NCBI GenBank assembly: GCA_049999765.1
Contig: JBNGIQ010009312.1
Coordinates: 1 to 46,333 of the forward strand
Direction: 5' to 3'
Length of the DNA: 46,333 nucleotides
Origin: Phaeoceros laevis
Lineage: Eukaryota; Anthocerotophyta; Anthocerotopsida; Notothyladales
A program made the translations under genes and the position numbers. Positions within the stretch are counted from its first letter, which is position 1. Every line of letters starts with the position of its first letter. The notes under the pieces were generated by a model. That model searched no databases. It saw nothing but the letters and a program-made list of their open reading frames with translations, and was not told the origin of the DNA. This document shows positions 37,680 through 46,333 of the stretch, piece by piece.

Positions 37680-40600
37680 AGCAGCATTTGAGGAGGAGCC
37701 CTGGCCACAGTAGCCTGGTCGCGCACTTCTGTTTCGTGCCCCTACAGACAGCCTGAGGGATAAGGTTGGGTATACGGGTAGCAGGAGATGGCTCGCTCCT
37801 CGAGTTCTTGCCGCATCATGTTGGTCCCACTCCTGTTTGTGGCTTTGGCCTGCTGGCATGGGGTGCTCGCTTCTACGTCAGCTCTTCCTCTCCCGGCCGG
37901 CCGCATGCGCAGTGAGTACTCAATGTTCACTCTTGAAAACAAAATCATCAATGGATTCGGGCCTGCTTGCAAGCCTGCTTTTTTTGTCCAAGGCCTGAAG
38001 CTAGAAGCTGCTGTTTGACGGTTCAAGCGCATGCTTGTAGGATTGGAAACCATCGGCAATAGCCCTGCACCTGCTGTGCTTCCTCCCGGAGTCTGCTATT
38101 GGCGCCAAAACCTCATTCTGGGGGGCCAGGAAGTCTCCTCTTCTCTTGCCAACTGCACGTTCCAGGTACGTTCTGACGACACCAGCTGCCTGCAGGCCTG
38201 CCTCGGTTGCCTTACCAGAAAAAACGTTGGCGCCCTGGGCAAGCAACATGCTACACAATCATACGCCTTGCTGTAGGTCCGTCACGAGGATTTTCTAGCG
38301 ATTTTGGGGCCATCCCCAGAGCTCAAATTTGAGGCAGCAGCATCAGCCCACGAAGGTGGCGTCTATTACCCGGACAAGAACGATTTCTTCTTCACCACGA
38401 CCAGAGTGGGCACCCAGCCTGTCAAGGTAACCTTACAATTGCCTGGCAGGACATGAATTCATGATCAATCCTTTCGTTGAAATCTCCATTTCCTTGGTAA
38501 ACAGCAGCTACAGGTGGTTCACGGCGAATTCATGAACTCGTAGTGAATTTGGAATGCTCACTACTGGCCATGCTGGTGTGGTACTGTGGTGCAGTTGCAA
38601 AAACTGAATTTGGGGAGTAAAGTGGTGAGCACGGTAGTGGAAGAAACCGACTTCGCCAATGGGCTGGTGCTGGACAACCAGGGGCAGCTGCTGGTGTGCG
38701 AGCAGGGGAGGAACGAGACGCCGGGCCACATCACCAGGATCGACCCCGTCACGGCCAGCAGCACCATTGTGGCTGACAACTGGTTTAACATCCCACTCAG
38801 TAGCCCCAACGACGTGGTGGTGAAGAGCGACGGTTCCATCTGGTTCACAGACCCTGACTACGCCAGGTGGGGTGGTTTTAAAATGAGACAACAGGAGCCT
38901 CATTGAATCTGTCACATGTGAATTCGCAGGCTTGCCGGGCTGGCTAAGTCTTGCCAATTGCATTCCTCTTTTTGAGCTTGAAATTGAACATTGTGAACAG
39001 TCAACACATACATTGTCTGACATCGTCTGTGTGTCTGTTTTAATTTGCATCGATCTGCAGTGTGCAGGGATTCAGAGCGAAGCCCAAGCTGGACAACCAG
39101 GTGTACAGGATCGACCCCAAAACAGGAATCGTGGATGTGGTTGCAGATAAATTTGTCAAGCCCAACGGACTGGCCTTCTCTCCCGACGAGAAGCGCCTCT
39201 ACGTCACTGACTCAGGCTATGCTTTGGGGTGACCTATAGCTAGCCCTGCTCAACTTCCACCTTTCTTCCCAGAGCACGTTCAAGACATTTTGAGCAGGTG
39301 CCTTTCTTTAGAACCGTGATCGATCTCAATTGCGTGCACCTGTGGCAGAACTGGAGCCGTGGACATCGAAAAGCCGCACGACATCACGGTGCTGGATGTG
39401 GTGAAGGGCCGCACTCTGAGGAACAGAAACTTGTTCACGGCAGTTGCCCGCTACGACGGCTCCGGCCTGGGAGTCCCTGATGGCATCAAAGTGGACACCA
39501 AGGGCAACGTTTATGTTGCCACCGGTGATGGCGTCCAAGGTACGTAACCTTCCTACCACTGGCAGCCCTTAGTATGGACATCTCCATCCTTCACCTTCCC
39601 ATCCAGTTGCTCTAAGCTCCAACTTGTTGATAACCATGGTTGGTGGGTGGCAGTGTTCGACGAGTATGGGCTACCGCTGGGCCTCATTGCGGTGCCTGGA
39701 GCAGCCAACATGGGTTTTGCGGGGCCCAAACTGGACACTCTTTACATTCTCAACGACGTTGCCATCCACTCCGTCAAGCTCAGGGCCACGGGAGCTGGAC
39801 TGGCCTACGCTGCCGGTTATCACTGATCTGCGTACGCACATTGTCAATTACAAGCTTGCTCAACTTGGGAGGATGTAGCAGCAATTGTACCATGGAAGGA
39901 TATCCTTCAGGAGACCTTCATAGCTCCCCTAGGCCTGTGTTCGCTTGCAAGCATGTTCTCATACCCAATAACCAGCTTCTTCATGCTACAGTGAGCATAT
40001 GAAATATGACAGTGAACATTTTTGCTGAGTCATGGAATCCCACGATAGCTGGGTATGCTGAGTGTGGAAGGTCCAGGAAGCCTCGCTCTTTATGCAAGAA
40101 TGGAGAAGGCACGGTTGTACAGCGGACACAACTACAATGACTTGTCTTTGGCTGACCATGTCCTGATCAAATATCGATGTGTCACAAGAACAAAAAGCAA
40201 GCTAACTGCGTCTAAGCCACAACTTTCTCTACATACTTATAATTAGGAGTAGATTTGTCGATTTGTTGGAGGCACTAGATATCACAGCTATTGAGAACTT
40301 TCAAGAGAGAGTGCGTTGGAGATTACCACTTGCTAGGTTGCTAGGTATAGTCGCATCTCAGGAACTGTGAACATTGTGCAAAACCCTGCAAGACTGGGAA
40401 AATGTGGTTGGTCTGATGTAAGAGTCCTTTTTTCGCTTGCCCAGGTAGACCTACATGTTGTCGGTTTGTCCTGAAGGTAGATGTCGGCATTGTTTTAGTC
40501 AAGAAGCTAAGGAAGCCTCCTTAGCTGAGGATTAGATAAGCTCGTGTAGCTGCATCAGACTTGCCCAGGGTATTATGATTTTGTACTCAACTTGGAACCA

Positions 40601-41001
40601 TGTTATGAATGTTATCCACAGGCTGCTGCCTAAAAGCAGAATGTCCCTGCACTGCCAGTGAGAAGTACTGGCTTCTCCATCTGGAGTAGGAGTTTTATCA
40701 CAATTGAAGAGAGAACCACTTTACTTAAGCTTGTCCCCTGTCCAAGTAGTGCTCACGTCAGAAGCAGCTTCCCATACAGCTCTTTCATGCCATCCCCTAT
40801 GCTGCCAAGCCTCCCATCTCACGAGTCCTGTGTCAAGAAAACGTATGTTGTCCTCGACTAAATTAGAGACAACAGATATAGACTGTTTACAAACAATCTG
40901 GCATACAATGGATGAGCACTTGTAACTACTAGGAGGCCTCAGCAACCGACACATCCATGGAGCCAGGCTTGTATGGCTGATGTCCAACACATCTTCCAAG
41001 G
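37680..41001. repeat. Right arm of the ~3.4-kb inverted duplication
   Basis: Reverse-complement partner of 27673-31345. All seven SMP-30 exons correspond; exons 3, 4, 5 and 6 have exactly equal lengths in both copies (150, 272, 168 and 191). The 3' flank to about 41.0 kb is also shared. A weak PPR-like string (SLALYARMEKARL) lies at about 40085-40125. Confidence 0.8.
37788..39826 (+). CDS. Secreted SMP-30/gluconolactonase-like protein, copy 2
   Basis: Seven exons: 37788-37911, 38041-38165, 38277-38426, 38595-38866, 39061-39228, 39349-39539, 39654-39826, giving 400 aa. Signal peptide near MLVPLLFVALACWHGVLAS (residues about 11-29). The propeller blocks equal those of copy 1: SAHEGGVYY, ETDFANGLVLDNQGQLLVCE, SSPNDVVVKSDGSIWFTDPD and KPNGLAFSPDEKRLYVTDSG. 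All introns are GT-AG, including intron 4, which is GC-AG in copy 1. Exon 2 is 54 bases shorter than in copy 1, losing residues in the KKPRPAA and ELRPWGEG parts. It ends AAGYH at a TGA. Both copies look functional. Confidence 0.88.
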
Positions 41002-41036
41002 TAGCTTTCACTATTCCAGCTTCTCACAACTGTAAG

Positions 41037-41114
41037 CTAGGTCCAAGTCAATACTCAGCGACTCCTCTAAACTCGCTAGGTCCGAGTCAATACTCAGCGA
41101 GTCCTCTAAACTCG
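41037..41114. repeat. 39-bp tandem duplication
   Basis: Copies at 41037-41075 and 41076-41114, each CTAGGTCC-AGTCAATACTC to CCTCTAAACTCG, differing at two bases. Confidence 0.9.
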
Positions 41115-41701
41115 CATTTCATTACTGGATGTGCATATCATGATACACTTCAGCCAGACTGAAATTATCCATACTACAGTCTTGTGGATTCTTTTAAGTG
41201 AGCTGGCAAATATTACAGAACCTTCTTTTGGGGTATTTTCGCTAGGTAGTTCGTCACATCTTGCAGCGACACCAAAACGAATCTTGTAGCTCTAGTATAG
41301 ATTTACAAGAACAAGTAACTTTCAAACGTATTGTTAGTTCAGCAGACTAGACACAACACGTTAAGTAACAGCTATCTTTGGAATTTTGTAACTTAATATA
41401 CAAAAATAGCCAAGACCTAAAATCTGGTCACCTGGTGTAACTTCAAGAGTATAATCTGTGGTCAAAATTTCAAGCGGAATGGGCAATACTTAGACCCTGT
41501 AAAAACGATGGAAAAGAAGTTGCAAAAAAATCTTTCAAAATCTAATAAGGGCACCTCTGCACTTCTGTCGCGTATGTGAGCACCAAAGCGTGCTTAGACC
41601 CAAATCATGTTTGGAACCAATAACTTTCCAAAACTAGACACACACATATACATAAAAGAAAAGAGCAATGACTGGCAAGCTTGTCAAACTTGTCTAGTTG
41701 T
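41115..41701. other. AT-rich intergenic, no gene seen
   Basis: Short open frames only, with no splice-flanked coding stretches. Confidence 0.45.
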
Positions 41702-42409
41702 TTAACCCCTAAAAGACCAACCAAGGTAGATGGGGGTCATTTGGGCCATGTAGGTCGTTTGAGCCATCTCTCTATTGTAGTATGGGCGGGGTCTGTATGT
41801 AGTGTGGGCCACATATCATGTGACTTTGACAAGTTAAAAAACGATTTTCAAATTTTTTTTTTCCAACCATGTAAGAGGCCATGGACGAACCTAAAACTTC
41901 CCTTCCTCAACCTAGTCATGGTTGCTCACACATGAAACCATAGGCAGACATTTGGAGGAATCCATCCGAGGCTAAGAATGGATAGAACAATGGTTATTTT
42001 GACATTGGCGACCCGAGATTTTAGGAGGATGATAATCTAGGTTATACCTTTCAAACAAGCTATAGGGCAACCTTATTGGTGGAGAAATGAGCTCCCTAGG
42101 CCGTAAAACCCATGCCCAAAGCTAGGCTTCCGCCATGACACTTAGCCGCTAGAGCAGACACCAAAATGGGAAAGAGGAGAGGGAGAGGGGAAAGAAGAGA
42201 GGGAGAAGGGAAAGGGAAACAAGGGTGGTGGAATATTCACGCAAGATACGGGCCACGGAGGAAAAAAGCAGCCAAGAAATAGTACCTTTCTAGAGCACTT
42301 TGGCGCGTGACATGTGGCGCCCATAAAGATGGAAGCTCCATTCCTAAAATTGTGGTCGAATTGGGAGCACAAGGTGGCCCACACACAAGACAAACTGTGC
42401 CCATCAATT

Positions 42410-42566
42410 TAAATAGTGGCCCATATAGACTATCCATGATCAATTTAAATAGTGGCCCATGCATGGGCCCAAGTGGCCCATATAGACTATCCATGGCCCA
42501 TATAGACTGGCCCAAATCCCCTACAGTGGCCCAAATCCCCTACGGTGGCCCAAATCCCCTACATTG
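42410..42566. repeat. Nested tandem repeats with GTGGCCCA core
   Basis: TCAATTTAAATAGTGGCCCA occurs twice, CATATAGACTATCCATG twice, and CCCAAATCCCCTAC three times in a row. Inside the 1.9-kb element. Confidence 0.85.
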
Positions 42567-42795
42567 TTGAACTTTCCCTTCTCTCTTCAATATTATCTAG
42601 AATATTTAATGGATTCTTCCCAAAGTAAGTGTGGAACATGTCTCCACCCCATAGTGCCCGGGAGCGCCGCTTCCTACCTTTCACTCATAGACATTTTCAT
42701 ATACTTCGAGCACTTCAAAGTTTTGTTGCGAAACTTTCCCCTAAAATAAAGGGCCCCCAAAAAAAAAAAACCACTTATACGGTCGAAAAAAACGG

Positions 42796-42916
42796 ATACG
42801 GTTGAGGCACGCCGCATGCGGGCACGAGAGGAAGGAAGGAATGAATGCGTACGGTTGAGGCATGCATACGGTTGAGGCACGCCGCATGCGGGCACGAGAG
42901 GAAGGAAGGAATGAAT
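42796..42916. repeat. Exact 51-bp direct repeat at 70-bp spacing
   Basis: 42796-42846 and 42866-42916 are identical over 51 bases, with a partial third copy of the first words (TACGGTTGAGGCA) between them at about 42850. Confidence 0.95.
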
Positions 42917-43638
42917 TTGAAGTGATTAATGGGGTACTTGAGGGGTACTTGCAATTGACGGGGTACTTGAGAGATTGAGAGGGGTAGCTTGCATTAATAT
43001 GTGACACACGAGGTAACTTGCATTACTATGTCGGGCAAAAGTCTAGTTTGTGGTAAAAACGTTAGTGGTATAATACGTAAAAATATGCATAATACGTTAA
43101 TTTTTTATACCGGAATACATGTATTATACGGCGATTCCGAAGCGACCTAAAATAAGAAGCGTCGAAATAAAAACGTTGCCGTAAAAAACGTCTCGGTAAC
43201 TATGCTCCACCCTGATCTTCATGTATATCAAAAACAAAATAGAGTTGATTAAAAAATGCAAAAGATATAGGGGGTAAAGTAAGGGTGGCCCATATCACCC
43301 ACATCTACCTCACCCCGATTGGGCACCCCGCTCGCCGTTGAGTTTGTTAGCTCCACGTTTGCGCGCATTTTATGGTGTTCCCTATACTTATAGACACTAA
43401 AATTTATACTAGACCAACTTAAAATTTCCTATCTAATGATATACTAAAATAAATACCTAATTATAATCAGCAAAAGTTAGAAAATGAAATGTGACAAGAA
43501 CATGTGCACAAGGCCTTTGTTTTAGGGTTTTGGGAGGCGGCATCCCGGAAAGCCAAGTCGCGTGCCTCAAAAAGGGATTTAGAGATCAAAGTATGTGCTG
43601 GTCCTTTAGGGGTTAGTGGTAGGTAGTGGTAGGATTAA

Positions 43639-43948
43639 GTCTTAAGAGCCGGGGTTTCGAAACCCATGAAACTTCCGTTACGAGGGCGTTTCATGCCTGG
43701 CTTGAAAGTTGGCCATCAAACTCACTTTTCACGGAAAACGGGGCACGTCAACACCCCGTTGGAGGAATCTTACTTGTTGGCCATCAGCCAAGGCCTCAAA
43801 TAAAGAAGCTGAAAGGCTGATCCGGCATTAGCACGACGTCACCTTTCTAACAATACCATATAAGCTAATAAAATAATTTTTTATCATAGGAGCATCTTTT
43901 TGTTTTAGGGACCCAACAGACATTTTTGTCCCGTGGGGCTCTTAAGGA
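43639..43948. mobile_element. TTAA-flanked (piggyBac-like) MITE, copy B
   Basis: A 310-bp element flanked by TTAA at 43635-43638 and 43949-43952, ends GTCTTAAGAGCC and (inward) TCCTTAAGAGCC. It is the reverse complement relative of copy A at 36865-37283: CCATGAAACTTCCGTTACGA, AAGGCCTC and CAATACCATATAAG all recur. Copy B has one ~95-bp internal unit where copy A has two. It begins only 26 bases after the 1.9-kb element ends. Confidence 0.75.
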
Positions 43949-43952
43949 TTAA

Positions 43953-46206
43953 CATGGTAATGGTGAACGATGAATGAATTAATAGTAATTCAGACTTAGG
44001 CCCAAGAGAGTCTAGCTAAGCTCTATAGACAAGTTTTATCTCTCTACTAGCATGACTCTAAAAGACCACCAAGAGCCAGGCAGAAGAGCAGCCCAGACTA
44101 AATGCTTGCCATATACTGGAATTCATTTATTCATTCGAGTGATGCAGGTTTGAGAAAGGGCAGATAGCCCATCCATTCAGCCAGACTTGACACAATTTTG
44201 CGGAGAGAGTACTCCTCCAACATGGTTTCATAGGTTTAAACTTTGGATGCAGTCTCCCTTGGACCCACGTACTATGTTCCATTGTTAACATGTTAGTCAT
44301 GTCAAAGTATTATTTGAATCGTTGAGAAATAGGACATGAAGCTAGTTGGTAGTGAACTGAAGTGGAGTTAGCTTACAACGATTTTTAGGCCGTAAGGCCT
44401 TCAGATGCAAAATGCCCGTTTTGTGTCACAGCCACAAGGGTGTCCCACCTGCTGCCACTCACTATCTTGCAGGAGAGTTAGAGATCGTGTCTTCCAGTCA
44501 TAGCCATGATTATCATCTTCCTGTGTTCCAAAATACATGTACACCTCTGCCTGGCCCCCAACGGCCTCGGAGTCCCTTATTGCTTCCCGCAACTTCTCGT
44601 CTCTGATGTCCACCCCTTCTGCTGGTAGCATACCATCACCTCTATTCCATTTCTAAACCTCTTGCGAACCTGACCCACCAGAACGCATCCTTGTTGCTTC
44701 AGCAGTCCGCCTTTCGGCAACATATATCGTATTTTCTCTGTCCTCAATGCCTTCTTGGCCTCCAAGGAAACCCTTCCCAACATTGTTGTGTTCTCATGGA
44801 GTACCCTTCCTCACGGGATACAATGACCTTTGAACAATTGGCAACGCGTCCCACCTTTTGCTGCCTCCTGATAGGGCCACCAGCAGAGCATGCCCCAGAG
44901 TCCGAATCTAGGTGAGCATTAATGGTAGATTCTGCTGTCCATATTTGGACATTTTGTTCGGTTACAAGTTAAATGTTCTTATTGTCTTTTCGTGGTCTTC
45001 AGCATTAGTTGGAGACCCCAGATGTACCCTACTATTTGTCAAGGGTCGACAGGATCTTGTTACGCATTCTGCAGTGTAAGGACAACGTGTTTTAATTTCG
45101 GTCTTGTTTACAAGGAGGTGCACCCCTTGTGCTCGGTGCAAGAAGTTTTGCATAGCTTTAGGGGGATGGTCTGAACGAGCCTTACAATACATATACAATA
45201 ATGGTCTCACGAAGGAGACAGTGTAGCCGTATTCAGGATGTCATGCCTAGAACTTTTATTACCGCCCTTCCAGAGTCCTGTGGAAAGACAATAAAGAAGA
45301 AAACAGTGGTGTGAGCTGAAGGAGGTTGCGACGGGTGAAGAACATCCGCGGTTAATGAAGAGTGGATTTAAGTTCACGCAACACAAGGATGTAATAGGTC
45401 GGGAGCTTCAGAACATGTTGAAGTCCGGAAGGAGAATCGTGGGTAGGGGTTCAACTGCGGGCGTGCGCTTCGAGGCCCTTCGTGGTTCTTTCGCCTGCAT
45501 CATGGTGGTAGCCGTCATCTACAGCCTTAGTCTTTGCTGCCCTTCTGTGGATTGTGGCCCATCCTTCTGTGCAATAATAAAAAACAAAATGCTGCAGTTC
45601 TGTGAGTACATGTGACACTCTTGTCACTCAAGTTCTCGATGACGTGAAGGATGTGCACATGAAGATGAAATAACGGATGTGCACATCGTTGGCGCCCTCA
45701 AACCTTTGTTGCCCCAGCCCGTGCCAAAGTCCGATAAGAAGCTCTCCGCAACCTACCTTTCTCGGCAACGACGATTTTGAGGTTTATGGTATGTGGGAGG
45801 AGACGTGTATGTCTTCCGAGCCGAGGACAGGTTGCATGAGGCTGTAGACATTCTAGTCTGGGATCGATTAGATGCACACAATTAGTAGGAAAGACAAGAT
45901 AATTGATTAGGCGTGGCCAATGTGGCCTTAAGCCAGGAGAGAGAGTGGGTGCACCGGTTCGGTGGTGGATGTCGGTTAGGGTTGCGACCCTTGTGTAATG
46001 ACACGACTCTATGAAACGCTCCCAGCGTTTCATACCCCCGGCTTATGCCCTAAAATTAAATAATTAATTAAGTCTGGCTATTTAAATGATAACCTAACTA
46101 TTCATGCATTTCCACACTCCCACTTAGCCAGAACTTCGTTAATTCTTCACGTCTCGCCGGTTTTGATCTGCAGCTAGGGTTTTTGCTTGCGCTTACGGCC
46201 GCCGCC
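43953..46206. other. Region without a recognised gene
   Basis: Minus-strand frames at about 44783-44401 (KKALRTEKIRYMLPKGGLLK and, one frame over, REAIRDSEAVGGQAEVYMYF) look protein-like but are broken by a frameshift and I do not recognise them. A plus-strand frame at 45355-45615 contains one hydrophobic stretch (SFACIMVVAVIYSLSLCC) and no known domain. At 46010-46034 an 11-bp perfect hairpin (TATGAAACGCT) occurs. Confidence 0.35.
46078..46086 (+). promoter_or_regulatory. Possible TATA box of the gene starting at 46207
   Basis: CTATTTAAA lies about 125 bases before the ATG in AT-rich surroundings, followed by a pyrimidine-rich leader (CCACACTCCCACTT), a usual plant layout. Confidence 0.4.
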
Positions 46207-46333
46207 ATGGATTCCACCGCTGATGGCCAGGTTCAGGTCGCTTGCGTGCTGTTGCTGGTCATCGTGCTGGTCCTTCTTGCGCTCCGTCGGCGGAAGCCCT
46301 GCTCTTTATGCATTGAATTTGCAAATTTGCACA
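46207..46333 (+). CDS. Start of a membrane-anchored protein (partial, runs off window)
   Basis: The ATG sits in a strong context (GCCGCCGCCATGG). The first 42 codons read MDSTADGQVQ, then a hydrophobic segment VACVLLLVIVLVLLAL, then RRRKP, i.e. a signal anchor followed by a basic stop-transfer patch. This pattern is common to P450s and many type II or III membrane proteins; no family-specific motif is reached before the window ends. The open frame is continuous to the edge, but an intron could begin within it. Confidence 0.5.
   Translation, partial: MDSTADGQVQVACVLLLVIVLVLLALRRRKPCSLCIEFANLH

Larger units (their letters stand above)
41706..43612. mobile_element. 1.9-kb TTAA-type non-autonomous element
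   Basis: The left end CCCCTAAAAGACCAACC follows TTAA (41702-41705). The right end, read inward, is CCCCTAAAGGACCAGCA, next to TTAG (43613-43616), a one-base departure from TTAA. The terminal words resemble those of the two smaller TTAA elements (CCCTTAAGAGACC). The interior has no long open frame. It has a purine-rich tract (42175-42232), repeats of GTGGCCCA with CATATAGACTATCCATG or CAAATCCCCTAC (42410-42566), and an exact 51-bp repeat. Confidence 0.5.

Overview
The window is eukaryotic nuclear DNA from a land plant, most likely a seed-free vascular plant such as a fern; a lycophyte or moss is possible. Three things point there. Genes have many short GT-AG introns of about 60-350 bases. A large single-exon PLS-class PPR gene carries the long insertions between PPR blocks that I associate with fern proteins. 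Plant-type A-class cytochrome P450s and a plant receptor-like cytoplasmic kinase are present. The organism call is inference.

Layout, left to right. 1-1.7 kb: no gene, but a perfect double palindrome and a GC-rich repeat. 1.95-4.64 kb (-): an organellar PPR protein with an N-terminal OSB-like PDF motif. 5.2-6.9 kb (+): a decayed, intron-bearing copy of MCM6, abutting a Harbinger-type MITE (6.95-7.38 kb). 8.1-10.1 kb (+): a membrane-anchored six-Kelch protein. 10.2-14.7 kb (-): an intact 18-exon MCM6 (839 aa). 15.0-17.3 and 18.2-20.5 kb (+): two intact tandem cytochrome P450 genes. The second P450 unit also carries a dead copy of the MCM6 5' end. 21.0-21.85 kb (+): PPR remnants. 22.3-23.5 kb (-): a DJ-1/PfpI protein. 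24.0-25.5 kb (+): a mitochondrial enoyl-CoA hydratase. 25.7-27.0 kb (-): a GC-rich receptor-like cytoplasmic kinase. 29.1-31.25 kb (-) and 37.8-39.8 kb (+): two intact secreted SMP-30/gluconolactonase-like genes on the arms of a ~3.4-kb inverted duplication. The 6-kb spacer between the arms holds an F-box-like relic, a PPR relic, two orphan exons of sucrose-phosphate synthase and a TTAA-flanked MITE. 41.7-43.95 kb: two more TTAA-flanked elements. 43.95-46.2 kb: no recognised gene. 46.2 kb (+): the first 42 codons of a membrane-anchored protein running off the window.

For every multi-exon gene I chose splice sites by hand, and the summed exon lengths close in frame: MCM6 839 aa, P450s 535 and 534 aa, Kelch 430 aa, DJ-1 226 aa, enoyl-CoA hydratase 388 aa, kinase 400 aa, SMP-30 422 and 400 aa. 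Divergent pairs (MCM6/P450-1; DJ-1/enoyl-CoA hydratase) probably share promoters, and convergent pairs (Kelch/MCM6; hydratase/kinase) end about 110 bases apart.

The genes do not form a pathway. What unites the window is repeated local duplication and inversion (MCM6, P450, SMP-30, PPR 3' end) together with short TIR elements. The most unusual item is a family of TTAA-target, CCC-terminus (piggyBac-like) elements in a plant genome.
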